Shown here: positions 1-13,500 of the stretch, piece after piece
Layout of the letters: each line of letters begins with the position of its first letter
How positions within the stretch are numbered: position 1 is the first letter of the stretch
Source: Mytilisepta virgata
Taxonomy: Eukaryota; Mollusca; Bivalvia; Mytilida; Mytilidae
DNA: 64,000 bases
Assembly (NCBI GenBank): GCA_028015205.1
Contig: CM051516.1
Span: 47,682,230 to 47,746,229 of the forward strand
Direction: 5' to 3'
The notes under the pieces: model-generated
Told to the model about the DNA's origin: nothing
Databases searched by the model: none
The model's input: the letters and a program-made list of their open reading frames with translations, nothing else
Program-made: the position numbers and the translations under genes

Positions 1-254
1 CTAAAATTATTGCATTAAATTATATTTTGAGTCACAATTACATTACATAACAATGCACTGAACCATACATAAACACAAATTTAACATGCATTCAGGAACT
101 GGGTTGGTGCTATATGCCAATATAGTATTCATTACTATATATTTTATCACTTAACTACCTTCCAAAATATAAAATATAAAAATCATATCAATATAGTTAT
201 ATCATACAGTTTTTTTGCCTATTGTAGAAGAATGTTCAAGTCATCAGAAGTTGT

Positions 255-437
255 AGTTCACTCTTGGTAAATTGATCATGCATTAAACTGAGTTCTGACA
301 CTATATTTGTCAAAGGTGTACCTACCTTACCTGACTTAGTCACATGTTTGACTAAGTTCTTTATCATATATTTGTCAAAGGTGTACTCACCCTAGGTGAC
401 TTAGTCACACATTTGACGAAGTTCTTTATCATATATT
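255..437. repeat. Three ~65-bp tandem units resembling the 3' edge of exon 796-984
   Basis: Units are anchored at 292, 356 and 421 (spacing 64-65 bp). Read on the minus strand, the lowest-divergence unit resembles the last ~36 nt of the AAA6 exon plus its donor: it would encode NFVKCVTKSPR followed by GTGAGT, against NSVKCVIDSPR followed by GTAATT in the real exon. One unit carries a stop in that frame. The rest of 1-795 outside these units is AT-rich intron with nothing else I can name. Confidence 0.6.
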
Positions 438-795
438 TATAAAGAAATATATGTTTTCTGTATATATGAGATGGATGAAAGTTTTATAGCCACATTTTTC
501 CATACGATATCCATATTATCGAGCTCAGAAATAATCACATGATTAATATAGATTATTATACCCCATTTTCCATTTCAATTAATATTATCTCAAATCCCAT
601 ATCAGCCCTGAAATGGATTTGTTGCCCTACATGTCTGATATGGCAAGTTCACTTCCGGATGTATCATATAGGGAAAACTATCTACATCAGAGCTGATATC
701 TTGGGCTGATATTGATGTCTTTGGATTGATATGGGATATGATACAAAAGTCCCATAAAATATTCTATCATTCAAGCTTTCACAATTTGTAATTAC

Positions 796-1502
796 CCTTG
801 GTGAATCAATCACACATTTAACTGAGTTCTGTAACATTCTAGTTGGTACAAGCTCTGGTTTAATTCTGCATGTAATCCATACTCTAAACTGTGAGTCTGG
901 TTTTGGATTTTCTGTTATGACGGTCTCCAAACTCTTCAGCACGTTGGGTGCATTGTGGGCATTGTTTAGGAATACCCAAGAACCCTATTAAATAGTATAA
1001 CATACATAAATATTAGAAAAACAAATATCTTAAGTTTTTAATCAAAAATTCAAACCACGCGAAACAGTATTTATTTATAAAGATTTTTTACCATTCTACA
1101 AAGTTAGAATATAGCATTATGTGGCAATAAAAATTCCACTGTGCTTGATTACTTAAAAGTTCACACATAGAAATACTTATAAAATATCAAATTGTTAGGT
1201 TTTACAACTGATAGTGCATTGAGCAAAACATTTGTTTTTTCCTTAATTTTGTAACAATATACTGAAGCGAAAAACATACCTCTGCCATTCCTTTTTGTAG
1301 GATGCGCTTGACAGTTTTTTCTGTAGCAGCCGTGTTTTCTGTCAGTGTTTTTATTACAGGTTTACTCTGTTTCTTGTTGGCATAATCTACAAATACTTTG
1401 TATGCCATTTCTGTCTCAAAACTATACAAGAGTAAAACTGGGGTTGTCGGAGAACTCTGGCGTAACATAGCGTTAAAGTCTATTCCTACATCTCCATAGT
1501 AC
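796..1502 (-). CDS. DNHD1: AAA6 start, two exons
   Basis: Exons 1280-1502 and 796-984. The first has MLRQSSPTTPVLLLYSFETE, matching the canonical xxDSSPxTPLIFVLSPGxDP, but without the SPG motif, and then RILQKGMAE (canonical AxxxGxW). The second has GSWVFLNNAHNAPNVLKSLE (canonical GxWVxLQNCHLAxSWMxxLE), DSQFRVWITCRIKPELVP (canonical HxxFRLWLTSxPxxxFP) and RMLQNSVKCVIDSPR (canonical xxLQNSVKxTxEPPxG). The exon ends phase 0 at a GTAATT donor. The remaining C-terminal domain of the motor lies before position 1. Confidence 0.9.
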
Positions 1503-4500
1503 CTGCAAAATTAATCAGTTTGACATTAACAGTTATAAGACTAGTAAGGATACAATAAAATACATGTGACTTTAATAAAAGCAAAAGCTAAAGGAAACAG
1601 AGCGTTATCAAAAAATAAATGAAGAAATACAAAATAATTAATTTTAAAATAAAAAAGAGATAGATAGAACGTTATTATTAGCTATTATGAAGATTTCTTT
1701 AAATTAATTAAAATTTGTTTTAAATACTTAAACATATTTCTGCAATGTACACATAAGCGAAACACTTCAAATTACAACTAACTACAGGTAGATACAAAGT
1801 TTTCAATAAAATCTATTGAACATTTTTTATACACATTACGAAAATTCTGGCAAATATCTATCATGATCCTGATGTTTACTGGCATTTATCGCAATATGTG
1901 AAACTTAATATTAATAATAATCCGCTATTTTTTCCTCCAGTGAATACAACAGATAACTCTTTGATAAGGTGTAATATAATGTTAGTAGTATAATTAGCTA
2001 TTAATTGTAGCAATTTGATTTTTTACTTATTTAACATTCAAACAACCGATGCGCTGCATTGGTCATGGAATATAACCTTTGTTTTTCTAAATTTAATGAG
2101 AAAACATTTGATACAGAAGTTAACTTTTCATACAAATGCTAGTCAGTTATTAGCACAGCCTTATTAATTAATGCTGCAAAAATACCTTTCATGATCCTGT
2201 TTATAATCCCATATCTTTTTGTCAATATATTTATATTTAATTCAATTTTCTTATAGTACAAAATAAGAAAGTTTTAAATTCTGATTATTCAAAACAACAT
2301 GTTAAAAGAACAATTTTCAAAACAATATTTCTTCAGGATTAAAAGCAGCCACTACTCAAATGCACAAACTTCTTTATTTTTGCACAGAAAAACAGCAAAT
2401 CAAGCTTATTATAACAAATTGCTTATTTACAATTCATTTCTGTGATGTATTTTCAAATATCTTTGCAAATTTATGATATAATAAGTATTGTATTATATAC
2501 ATTAGAAAAAGCAAGAAAAAATGACACTGTAAAGTAATTTTATTTGTTTGTAAGACATAAAAAGTCATCACAACAAGAACCCTTTTTTCATTATTAAAAA
2601 CACTGTTTTTGTTTGTATCAAAGACCTTTGCCCTAAAAATTTTCCTAATGATTCTCTAATCCTTGTTTGACCATAAATTTGTTTCTTCAAATTTACGAAG
2701 AATGAAAAGGTGAAATTCTGTTTATTTTTTTCATTTTAAAATTATATTCTTCTGTGAATTCATTTTATTTCATGACTATTGTAACTTTACTGGAATATTT
2801 CATGTCATGTAATTATATTCAAATAAATAAAACCACAAAACTGGTATTCCTGAAACAAATGTTTTATTATACCATGATAACCCATACAAAATCAAATAAA
2901 TGAATCCATAGGGTTTAATTCTATTTAAGCTTTATATTTTTAAGAGGGGGGCCTGCAAAATTGTTACCACACAGCACACAACTGCCTGAAAAGTACAGTG
3001 TATAGAAAACTTTTTCCCCTCAATCTACAAGCTGTATTTATGTGTGATTATGCACCCACACAGCTACAGTGACATGCCATGACACGCCATGCTCCTTACC
3101 AACGTTCTGTAGATTCACTGTCCTGATGTCTAACAAAATATAAATATTTTTAAGTTTTGATTTCTTTTGTCTACATTAAACAAAATTTAATCTTTGGCCA
3201 CTAAAATTTCTAAATTTAGTAGATTGACAATTCTACTATTTAACTTCCAGTTGGTATACTTGATACCTGCAATGTTTTCTCAATCAACTCAATAACAATC
3301 CGGATTTTGGATTTGATATCTATGTTTTCACTCTATATGTTGTATCTGACATGTATTCTATACCAGAACCTTGGAAACCCGAATAAACACTCTTGGTATA
3401 TGGTGTCTTATAGATATTTTTTAGCATTAGGGTCTGGCACTTTATAAATGAAAAGGGTAGATTTTAAAATTGATATAACCTAAAAGCACAATGATATGTT
3501 TATCACTATTCTGATTTTTGTCTACGAGGAAAAGAAAGTAAATTGATATTAAGATTTCAAATATATTTATTTTATGCGGTTTATTTTCACCAAATCTAAT
3601 TTTAAAAATTTGATGGAAACTGCTGTAAAAACAAAGGTCAAAGTTCATAAGAATATTTAGTTTACAAGTTATATATGAACATGCAAGTCTAGTTGAAGTA
3701 TATTATACATTATTAAATTCTATTTGGATGGGAACATGCATAGATAAAACAAATCTAATCAAATATTTAAAAAAACTCCAGACCTATATTGTAACTACAT
3801 GTAGTTTAATATTGTTTAATGTGCCCTTGCATGAAGAGTTGAAAATATCTAAAAACTACCTGTAAACCTTTATTTCTAATAAATAGTGCACTAGGAGTAA
3901 AAAAAAAATCTTCTGTAACTAAACTCCTAAACTGATAGAAATATAACCCTGTAAGAGCCTAAATTCAATGTATAATTATATAAAGCTAGCTACTATAAAT
4001 ACAGTATAGCGAGTAAGCTGCCTAGATCCATTGTTCATTTAGACATTACGTGAAATTATAATGGGTGAATTTATTTAGAGTTGGTCGTCGATTTCTCAGA
4101 AAGGCACTCCTAGAAAAATAATAATGTATGTCACACAAAATTTCTTCCTTGTAAAAAAAGATTTTATATAATTTTTAAACAATGAAAAATCACTCATCAT
4201 GAAATATTAAAAAGAAGTGCATGAAATTATAACTGTGCACATATCAAATCAATACATGTGTAATGTGAAAATTAAAATGGTGCATGGTTGAAATACCTTT
4301 TACATTTAAAGAAAACATTTACATCAAACAAATATTCCACAAGAAGCACACAGTCTAGCTGCAAACTGAATATTATCCAAATATGGTGAATTATGAGGAA
4401 GGAGAACATAAATTTGAGATCGATAAATAATTACACAATGTAAATAAAATGCTTACTTCTTTCCCAGTACTCTGTTGATAAATAATGTTGATGCCTGCAT

Positions 4501-7500
4501 AAGTCTGTCACTACGAGCAGCTCTCATTACACAAAGCCACTGCATGTTTTTACAGTGTTCATCAAACTTGTCTGGTAACGGCTGTGTTTCTCCCGCTACT
4601 GTAATCTGCGGGTCAGCAAAATTACGCCACGGCGACTCACGGCCATCTTTTGGCATTTTATCAAACATGTCTTGGAACCATTCAAAGTGTGTTGCTAACA
4701 CCTGTAAAACGATCACGGGCATAATAAAAATTTCTATCACTCATTGTGTTACAAAGACTGTAATATATTTAGTTTTGCTTGGTATTAAAACTACTATGTA
4801 TCTTTTTTTCAACTGCAAGACGTTTCTCGGGAATATCTCATATGTTTATTTAAAATGAAAGTAAGAAGTATTACGTTATATTTAGCTTCCAATTGTCATA
4901 TAAATTAATTATTGTCTTTTACAATGCTGAAAAGTCTGCAATATTTCTGTGTTTTAAATTAATACTTCAAAGATATTTAAAAGGATTTAATCTTCTGTAT
5001 ATTTTAGATAATTTGTAATTCTACGATACATCAAATTTAACACATAGTGTCTCATTAGCAGTACTCCAGATAAGAAATAATACAGATAAAATCAAATGAC
5101 CAGCACACATTCTTCAATGCTGTATAAAATTTTCAAGCATGATATTACTTTTGAGTGAAATCTAAAAATATTCAATCAAACCTGTAAATTATGGAACTGG
5201 TCTTCATGCATCCAAGCAAATGTATTTTTCTGTTGTAGAATTTTTCCATCAGGAGGCTGTGTGTATCCCAGGGCTGACATAACAACAGATCCATAGTTTG
5301 GTGATATCAGAAATTCTCTTTCTCCTACACCTACATTTCCTAAGGAATCTTCTACCTAATACAATAAAATATGTACACATTAATCGGTCTGTTGGAATTA
5401 TTGTATATATAAATTTTTAACACACCTTTTTTATCACAACAGATATAAATTCATGTTTTATCACAGCCTCTGATCCTCATGATAATCTTTTAAATGTTCT
5501 GAATTCAAATGAAATTTTTGTTCCCATTTGGAGTAGAGAAAGACCTATTCTTTAAACCTTTTATCCCTACCATAGAAGTATTTACAATTTCATTTCCCAG
5601 TAAAGGTTGAAAAGTTTTGTCTACCCTGTTTTGGTCCATGTAATTGCTCACAAATTTTTTGATGATTTTTCCAAAGTTTTAGTCACAAACATACCTCGGG
5701 TAAAGGTTAATCAAGAAATATTAATTTTACACGACAAATTTAGTATCTGAGTTTATTTTTGAAAAAAAATCTTTTGATGTCAATAACACATAAATTATTT
5801 TACCACAAAACACACAAGTGTACATGTATTGTTCTGGTCATTAAAATTCTTAATTAAAAACCCTACCTCAATAGCCAGTAGAAGTGAGAATAAATGTCTG
5901 TCTCTTTCCAGAAGTCCTCTAGCTACAAAGTTATGTGTTGTATATGTGATCTTGTCAATCATTGCCTGGTCTTGTGATCTGAAACATATGAAAAAAATAT
6001 AATTAAATCTTCATATTTTCCTATTTTGTGAAAAATTACTTCATTACCAAACTGTTTTGTATATAACCAAACATTTTACTAATAAGCCAGTTTCATGGTT
6101 TTGTTTCAATTGTTATTTAGATGTTTGTTTAGTTGGGGTTTTACGCCGTTTTCAGCCCATTTGGCTATTTCGCGGTGGCCAGTTTTTATTGGTGGAGGAA
6201 GCCGGAGTACCCGGAGAGAACCACGACCTTTGGTAGGAAAATTGGCAATCCTTGTCAATTGAGATCGGAGTCGAACACACCCCGCCACAGGTGAGATTCG
6301 AAACTCACAACCTCAGTGTTGACAGGCTAGTGATCATTAGTAGTCATGATGAACTACCTAGACCACTTAGCCACCAAGGCCCCTCATTGTTATTTAGAAA
6401 CAAAGTATTGGTATTTATCAAATATATTTACTTTTATGGCATATTGTTTTCAAGGAAATAATAAGTAGAATATATTTCATCAGAAACAAATTTGTGTGAG
6501 TAAAACAAGGTGATATGTGACATTTATTTGAATATCTATGTAGCCATTTACAGCTTGTCCTTTGTGTTTTTGGAACACTAATGCTTCTAGCTTTGTATTT
6601 CATTTCCAGAACATTCAAGTTATGTTGTTATTTGTAAATTTTCCCCAGTTTAAGTTAACAGTGCACAGTGTTTGCCCCCATGTTCCATTGACAGCAATTA
6701 ATTTTAAAAATGTAAATATGGTATATTAAAAGTATTAAATTTTTGGTTTAAATTATACTTATAAGCTCTTACTCATGGTGTTTCCTTCTTGACCTTCCCT
6801 ATTACCTCCTATTTTTAAATAAACTTACGGTTCAGACTGTGTAATGGCATAATCAAACAATGTAAGGAACTGGTTAAATGATATCTGATATAGTGGGTTC
6901 ACTTCTCTCATGTACTGGGCTACATCAAAACATACAGCTCCTCTAACAGCCACATTTCTGTTGGTATCAGAATTCTTAGTCAACTCTACCTGTCGCTCCT
7001 CCACTCTACTTAAACTGAAATAAAATGTTTATCTTATATAACTTTTTTTTATTAACTTACAGAATGACTGACTTTGTGGAAAAAAATCAAAAATTATAAA
7101 TACTGCAATAACTACTACTGCCAACTCATCAACCTCAATTGGTATCAATTTTAAAGATTCAGTAAAATTATGCTTTGCAAGTTTGTAAAAAGAAATATAG
7201 TATATAGCTAAATATAATGAAGCAATATTATCACAAAAATTCCTGTTTTATATATATATATATATATAAAAGCGGTTCTCTCTGTACATTGGCCGAATTC
7301 TTAAGTCCCTGACAATTTGTATTAAAATGTACATTAGTTAAACCTTAGGAAACCGGGCACCCTTTCAAACTGGACATCAGCAGGTATTTTTGTATTTATT
7401 TAGTGAGAATCATAGAAAATATATACATTGTACCGTTACATTTTTGTAAATTTAAATCCCACAAAATATAAAAAATGCATGTTAAAGGGAAATAACTCTT

Positions 7501-10500
7501 GCCTGACTCATAGATTTTCAATAAACCGGCCACCCCATCAAATAGGCTGTTTTGAGTGGTCGCATGACTTGCCAGTTTAGAGTAGTTTCACTGTATATGC
7601 AATTTTCTTTAAATTTTTATGTTATTAATTTAATGAATACTTTTTTAAGAGAAAAGAAAACATGCATTACACAAAGAAAAAACTGACACTGATATTTGAT
7701 GACAGTAAATACATGTACCTGTCAACAGCTTCATCATACATCTTCTTTAAATCTGTAAGTTTCTTTGTTGCTGGTAAATCATTCATCAATCTTATATCAC
7801 TTGACAAGTTTTCTCTTAATCTGTTCTCTAATCTGTCCATTTCCAACATATTTTCTTTCTTTTCCTATAATTAATATTGGTACTTTTATATTCATTGTCC
7901 AGTTCAAAATTAATGCCACTAGGCAGCTTGTTTTTAGATACTTTTTGTGTACTCAACTAAAAAATTCAAATATTAGCTAAAAAGCATTGAAATTTTATGT
8001 GAAATGAAACCTCAGAAGTGTTTAATATTTCACCAGAGATAATCAAGAAATTCTTACATAAAAACCCCAAATGACATGATTGACAGAAGAAGATAAATCC
8101 CACAGTAAACTTACTACTCTGAGAGCATGTCTTTCTTCTTCACTTCTTGATTTTTCCTTCTTGGCTTTAAATCTCTCCATTAATTCTACTTCCAGACAAT
8201 GTCGACTCTGTTGAAAGTACATGACTGTACAATAAGCTGCCAGGGTCTGTGGTACATCGTGTGGTTCTACTGTGGTGTGGAGGAACAACCTAAACTTAGG
8301 ATCACATTCCACTTCATGGTCTTCCACCTAATTAATATACATAAAACAGTACAAGTTTCTCCTTTATAAAGTCATCATAATATCAATGGATAGCAAGATT
8401 AATTTATAGTACCAAATTCGATGGAAGTTCAGGAAATAAAAATTTTATCTCTTTAAAAAAAATGCAATATGCTTCACAAATTCTTACCTCTTAATTTTAC
8501 AAGAATTTTGCATTTTTATTTCAATTACAATTCTTACATGTTCTTTCATTCCAGTTAATGCAGATCCTTTTTTTCAGAGAAAATTCAGACAAAACTTACA
8601 GTAATTTTAAATCTAGCCTTTCCATGAATGAACTGCGAGCAGTTCTGTAAAGCATCATTAAACCTCTTGTCATTGGCTAGTTCTGCAAGATCACAGTCTG
8701 TCACAAACAATGGACTGCCATCTGCTAAACAGTTTTCAAATTGTGATCTGATTTCCTGTAATATAAGGAAAAGAACATATCAATAATTTATATGGGAAAG
8801 TACTAAAATCAAATTCCAAATGTAGTCAGAAAATATACTGAAGCCCGCCTCTGGTCTAGTTATGTGGGTTTTAGGCAAAACTGAATCATGCCAGCTATTT
8901 TTTATTGGTTGAGGATACTTAAGTCCCCAAGAAAGAACCCCAACCTATGACAGGAAATCTGACAACCCTTATCAATTAAGATCAGTGTTTAACAAGTCTC
9001 CATGAGTTGGATTCAAACTTATGATCTCAGTATTGACACGACAGATCAAAGATCATTATTAGTTGTAATAAACCATCTTGCCCGCTAGGACACTGTAATT
9101 CCTCAGTTTTAGTTGTAAAATGGCTGCAAATCATCATTAACATCTGAACATGACCGATTAATCATCTATAGGAAATAACATATTTACCATGACAAGTCTT
9201 TTATTTTTTCTGTCAATTCAGATACATGTATTATTTAATAAATTATATGAATACACTAACCAAATATAAAATTTACGATGACTGTTTTGAAATTTTTTTA
9301 CAGTATATCCTAAATACACAATATTATTTAAATTACTATGTTCAAATTTCCAGATGACACAACTTACACTGTATCTAACAACTACTAATCCTTTGTCATG
9401 TTTATATTGATATAGCCAGTCCAGTACACGACTCGTGGGGTCACATATCAGAGGCCAGGCATTTACATAATCCTCCTGCATTAGGAATGCTGCATTCTCT
9501 AACATCAATGGAGTTGTGGGTAGCTGTTTGATTTCTAGTTCCATCAAGTCCAACTAAAACATAAATTTTTTTTCATGAAGATGGAGAACAAAACTACTAA
9601 AGAAAAATATTTTCAAGATGTTAAACTGAATTTTGAATTTTGCTTTGTGTTGTGTGTTTTCTTTTATTCACCAATATGTCAGCTGTTGCACACCTACTAC
9701 CTTAAAGATATAAATGAAAAAAAAAATGAATATAATTCTTTACCACAAAGATACATGACATCAAAATTAACAATTCGTTGATGGAATTATCCTCTTCATA
9801 CATTTTAAAGCTTTAAAAAGAGTTTTGCATCTGGATTTCAATACCTATATACTCACCTGTTTACAAAGGAAATCAACAAGAGTAATATCTTTAAACAATA
9901 ATCTATTTGGCATTGGTAGTCCATGATGTTCACAGACTTGCATGAAGAAGTCTCCCATTCTTTTCCTGTAAAATATGATTAATGTATAATTAATATGAAT
10001 GCAGCATATGGAGAAGAAAATTAAAAAAAAAATAATAAATGGCCAAAACATGGGGAAAAAACTATATTGAGCTGGCCAAAAAATAAAAAATGCAAATTAA
10101 TATCCAAACAAGAGGCTCAGTGGGCTGAGCCTGCATCGCTCCCCTGGCAGTCACAAACTTTTGATTTGACAGACTAGATTGATTCTGGAAACTTTGTAAA
10201 TGATCTTCTATAAATGCTTCATACCAAGTATAAGTTCATTGGCCAAATGGTTTCAGAGGAGAAGTTTTAAATTTTGACCGATCAGAACATATAAAGGTTT
10301 CTGGTGGCAATTTTGTTTCACGGACTAGAAAGATTTATGCAAAGTTTGTAAAGGACCTTCCATAGATGCTCCAAACCAAAAATCAGTTCATTTGGCTTTA
10401 CAGTTTCAAAGGAGAAGAACTTTTAAATTTCGACCAATCAGAACATGTAAATGCTCATGACGGCCATTTTGTTTCACGGACCAGGAAGATTTATGCAAAC

Positions 10501-13500
10501 TTCCTAAAGGACCTTCCATAGATGCTCCATACCAAAAATCAGTTCATTTGGCTTTCAGGTTTCAGAGGAGAAGAAGTTTAAAATTTTGACCAATCAGAAC
10601 ATGTAAATGCTCATGGCAGCCATTTCGTTTCACGGACCAGGCTGATTTATGCAAATTTTGTAAAGGACCTTCCATAGATGTTCTATACAAAAAATCAGTT
10701 CATTTGGCTTAACGGTTTGTAAGGAGAAGAAGTTTTACATTTCAACCAGTCAGAACATGTAAATGCTCATGGCGGCCATTTTGTTTCACGGACCATGATG
10801 AGTTATGCAAACTTTGTAAAGGACCTTCCATAGATCATCCATACCAAAAATCAGTTCATTTGGCTTTACGGTTTCAGAGGAGAAGAACATTTAAATTTCG
10901 ACCAATTAGAACATGTAAATGCTCATGACGGCCATTTTGTTTCACGGACTGGGAAGATTTACGCAAATTTCCTAAAGGACCTTCCATAGATGCTCCATAC
11001 AAAAAATCTCATCATCCCCATTCACTAAGGATACCATGTTTACTTTAAAAACCAAATATTGTTGAAATCTGAGCAAGTGTAAAAAATGGCGGGAAAATGG
11101 CAGCCATTTTAAAAATGGCCGTCCAAAACAAACTTTCATCATCACCATTCAACTCTGGATACCATGTTTACCTTGAAAGTAGCTTTCATCTTCATTTTCT
11201 TTCTTTTATTCAGGAAAAAATAGCAAAAAACAGCATTTTGACCTCTATGTTCTATTTTTAGTAAGGGCGGAAATATTTTTCAACCAATCAAAAATCCAAG
11301 CATTAAGTTTTTGCAGGATACCCTAAGGAACAATCTTACCAAGTTTCATTTGATTTTGAATAGTAGTTTCAGAGAAGAAGATTTTTGAAATAATAACATA
11401 AAAAAAAGCCAAAAATGTCAAAAAAGGGCAATAACTCTAACATCAGTTGACAGATTTTCACGAAAATCAGCACACAGGTAGCTCTCCTCATGCTGAACAC
11501 TTTCAACCTGCAGAATTTGCCGTAACCTAATGATTTTTGAGATATTTGCGAAAAACTGTTGTTTGACCACTATGTTCTATTTTTAGTAACAGCGGCCATG
11601 TTTTTCGACGAATCAAAAATCCCCACATCAGTTCTATGCAGGGTACCCCAAGGAACAATCTCACCAAGTTTCATTTGATTTTGAATAGTAGTTTCAGAGA
11701 AGAAGATTTTTGAAATAATAACATAAAAAAAAGCCAAAAATGTCAAAAAAGGGCAATAACTCTAACATCAGTTGACAGATTTTCACGAAAATCAGCACAC
11801 GGGTAGCTCTCATCATGCTGAACACTTTCAACCTGCCAGAATTTGCCGTAACCTAATGATTTTTGAGATATTTGCAAAAAACTGTTGTTTGACCCCTATG
11901 TTCTATTTTTAGTAACAGCGGCCATGTTTTTCGACAAATCAAAAATCCCCACATCAGTTCTATGCAGGGTACCCCAAGGAACATTCATACCAAGTTTGGT
12001 TCTAATTAGTCAAGTAGTTTCAGAGGAGAAGAGTTTTGTATAATTGTTAACGACAACAGACGCCAAGTGATGGCAATAGCTCACATGGCCTTTGGCCAGG
12101 TGAGCTAAAAACGAAAAGGAAACATAGTACATATAAGCAAAATTTAACAAATAGGAGACAGATTACTTGGTATAAAGATACATTCACACGATACGATTTA
12201 AAAATCAGATTTCAATTTTATTTTTATGGAGGACATCACAAAATTATTTGACATCATGGTTTCTTTTATTTACTACCAGTACTTCACATTTTTAAAAAAA
12301 GCCATATTGACTGAAATGTTTGCCAATTTGAACTTTTAACTTATTTTGTTTTCTTATTATTTTGCATTTGGTTTTGTTCAACATTGGTGTTTTATATGTT
12401 TTAGCTGTCCTATGTCTTTTTAATGGCTCACCATTTTCATTTATATTCCTTGCATTTTATTGTCATATGAGCTGTTTCACAACATAAATATTTTTAAATA
12501 AAATCATTGTAGGCGATTAAATAGAAAATCCTATCATGTATATAGCTCCATATAAACATGAGAAAAATTATGGATTTTATTTTTATTTCATCTATAGGCA
12601 ATTAAATTTATACTGTTACCTTGTATCAATATTAGCAGAACCACAGTAGACAAGGAAAGCTGCAGCAGTCATACAGTTGGCCAGGAGTAGATCATTACTG
12701 TCATTCTCCTTCACAAATCTCCTCCATTCTATTTCTTGTTCATGTAAGCTGAAGTATAATATTAATATATACTGTTAATCTTCAGTTATGTCAAAGTAAG
12801 TCTGACTTGCCTGTACATGGTTTTGATGACATTCTGTATTTTAACTGTTAAGACTTAAGACAACTACTCTTTTCAAGAACCATGATACTATATAAATAAC
12901 ACATTTCTAAGAGGGTGACAGAGTATATTGTAACCCCGAGAAAATATTGTGAACCGAGGCTCCTGATTTGTTATTTATTTTATCATACTAAATGTCTTGG
13001 ATTTCATTAGCGGGTGACAGTATAAAATACCACCCGCTGTTTCTTTCCAGCGGGTGATCGAGTAAAATACCACATTCTTGTAAACCAATGACAATGCATT
13101 ATAAGTAGAAAAATTTACATAAAGTATAATAAATGTAAATTACAGATATGTATCTATAGTGCAAAGTCATTCAGGAAGAAATATGAATATATAATTCAAA
13201 TTACCAAAGACATTAGAATGATTCAAGGAAAAATACATATCTTTGATTAAACATGATGGTTTAAGGGAATACGATACAGTAGCAGGGGGAGATAATGATG
13301 TCGCCAAGAGATACACGTTGTGACGTCAGCATCCTTCAAGAAAATCCTTTATACCATTCTTAAATTTAGGGTTTTTCTAAAATAGCTCTGCAATAAGCAT
13401 GGACCCCACCTTTTTTCTTTTGCAAACAGATGCTCATTACTTAAAGTTAAGTATATTAAAATTTAAAGAAAAAATCAAAGGAGGACTTTTTTTCTACATG

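Noticed and set aside
4475..4858. 127-codon plus-strand open frame
   Set aside because: Antisense shadow of exon 4457-4701, whose minus-strand product clearly matches dynein.
10111..12111. Additional dynein or other exons inside the repeat
   Set aside because: Flanking exons 12620-12748 and 9857-9965 already join in phase (2) with continuous family similarity, and the repeats have no conserved coding signal.
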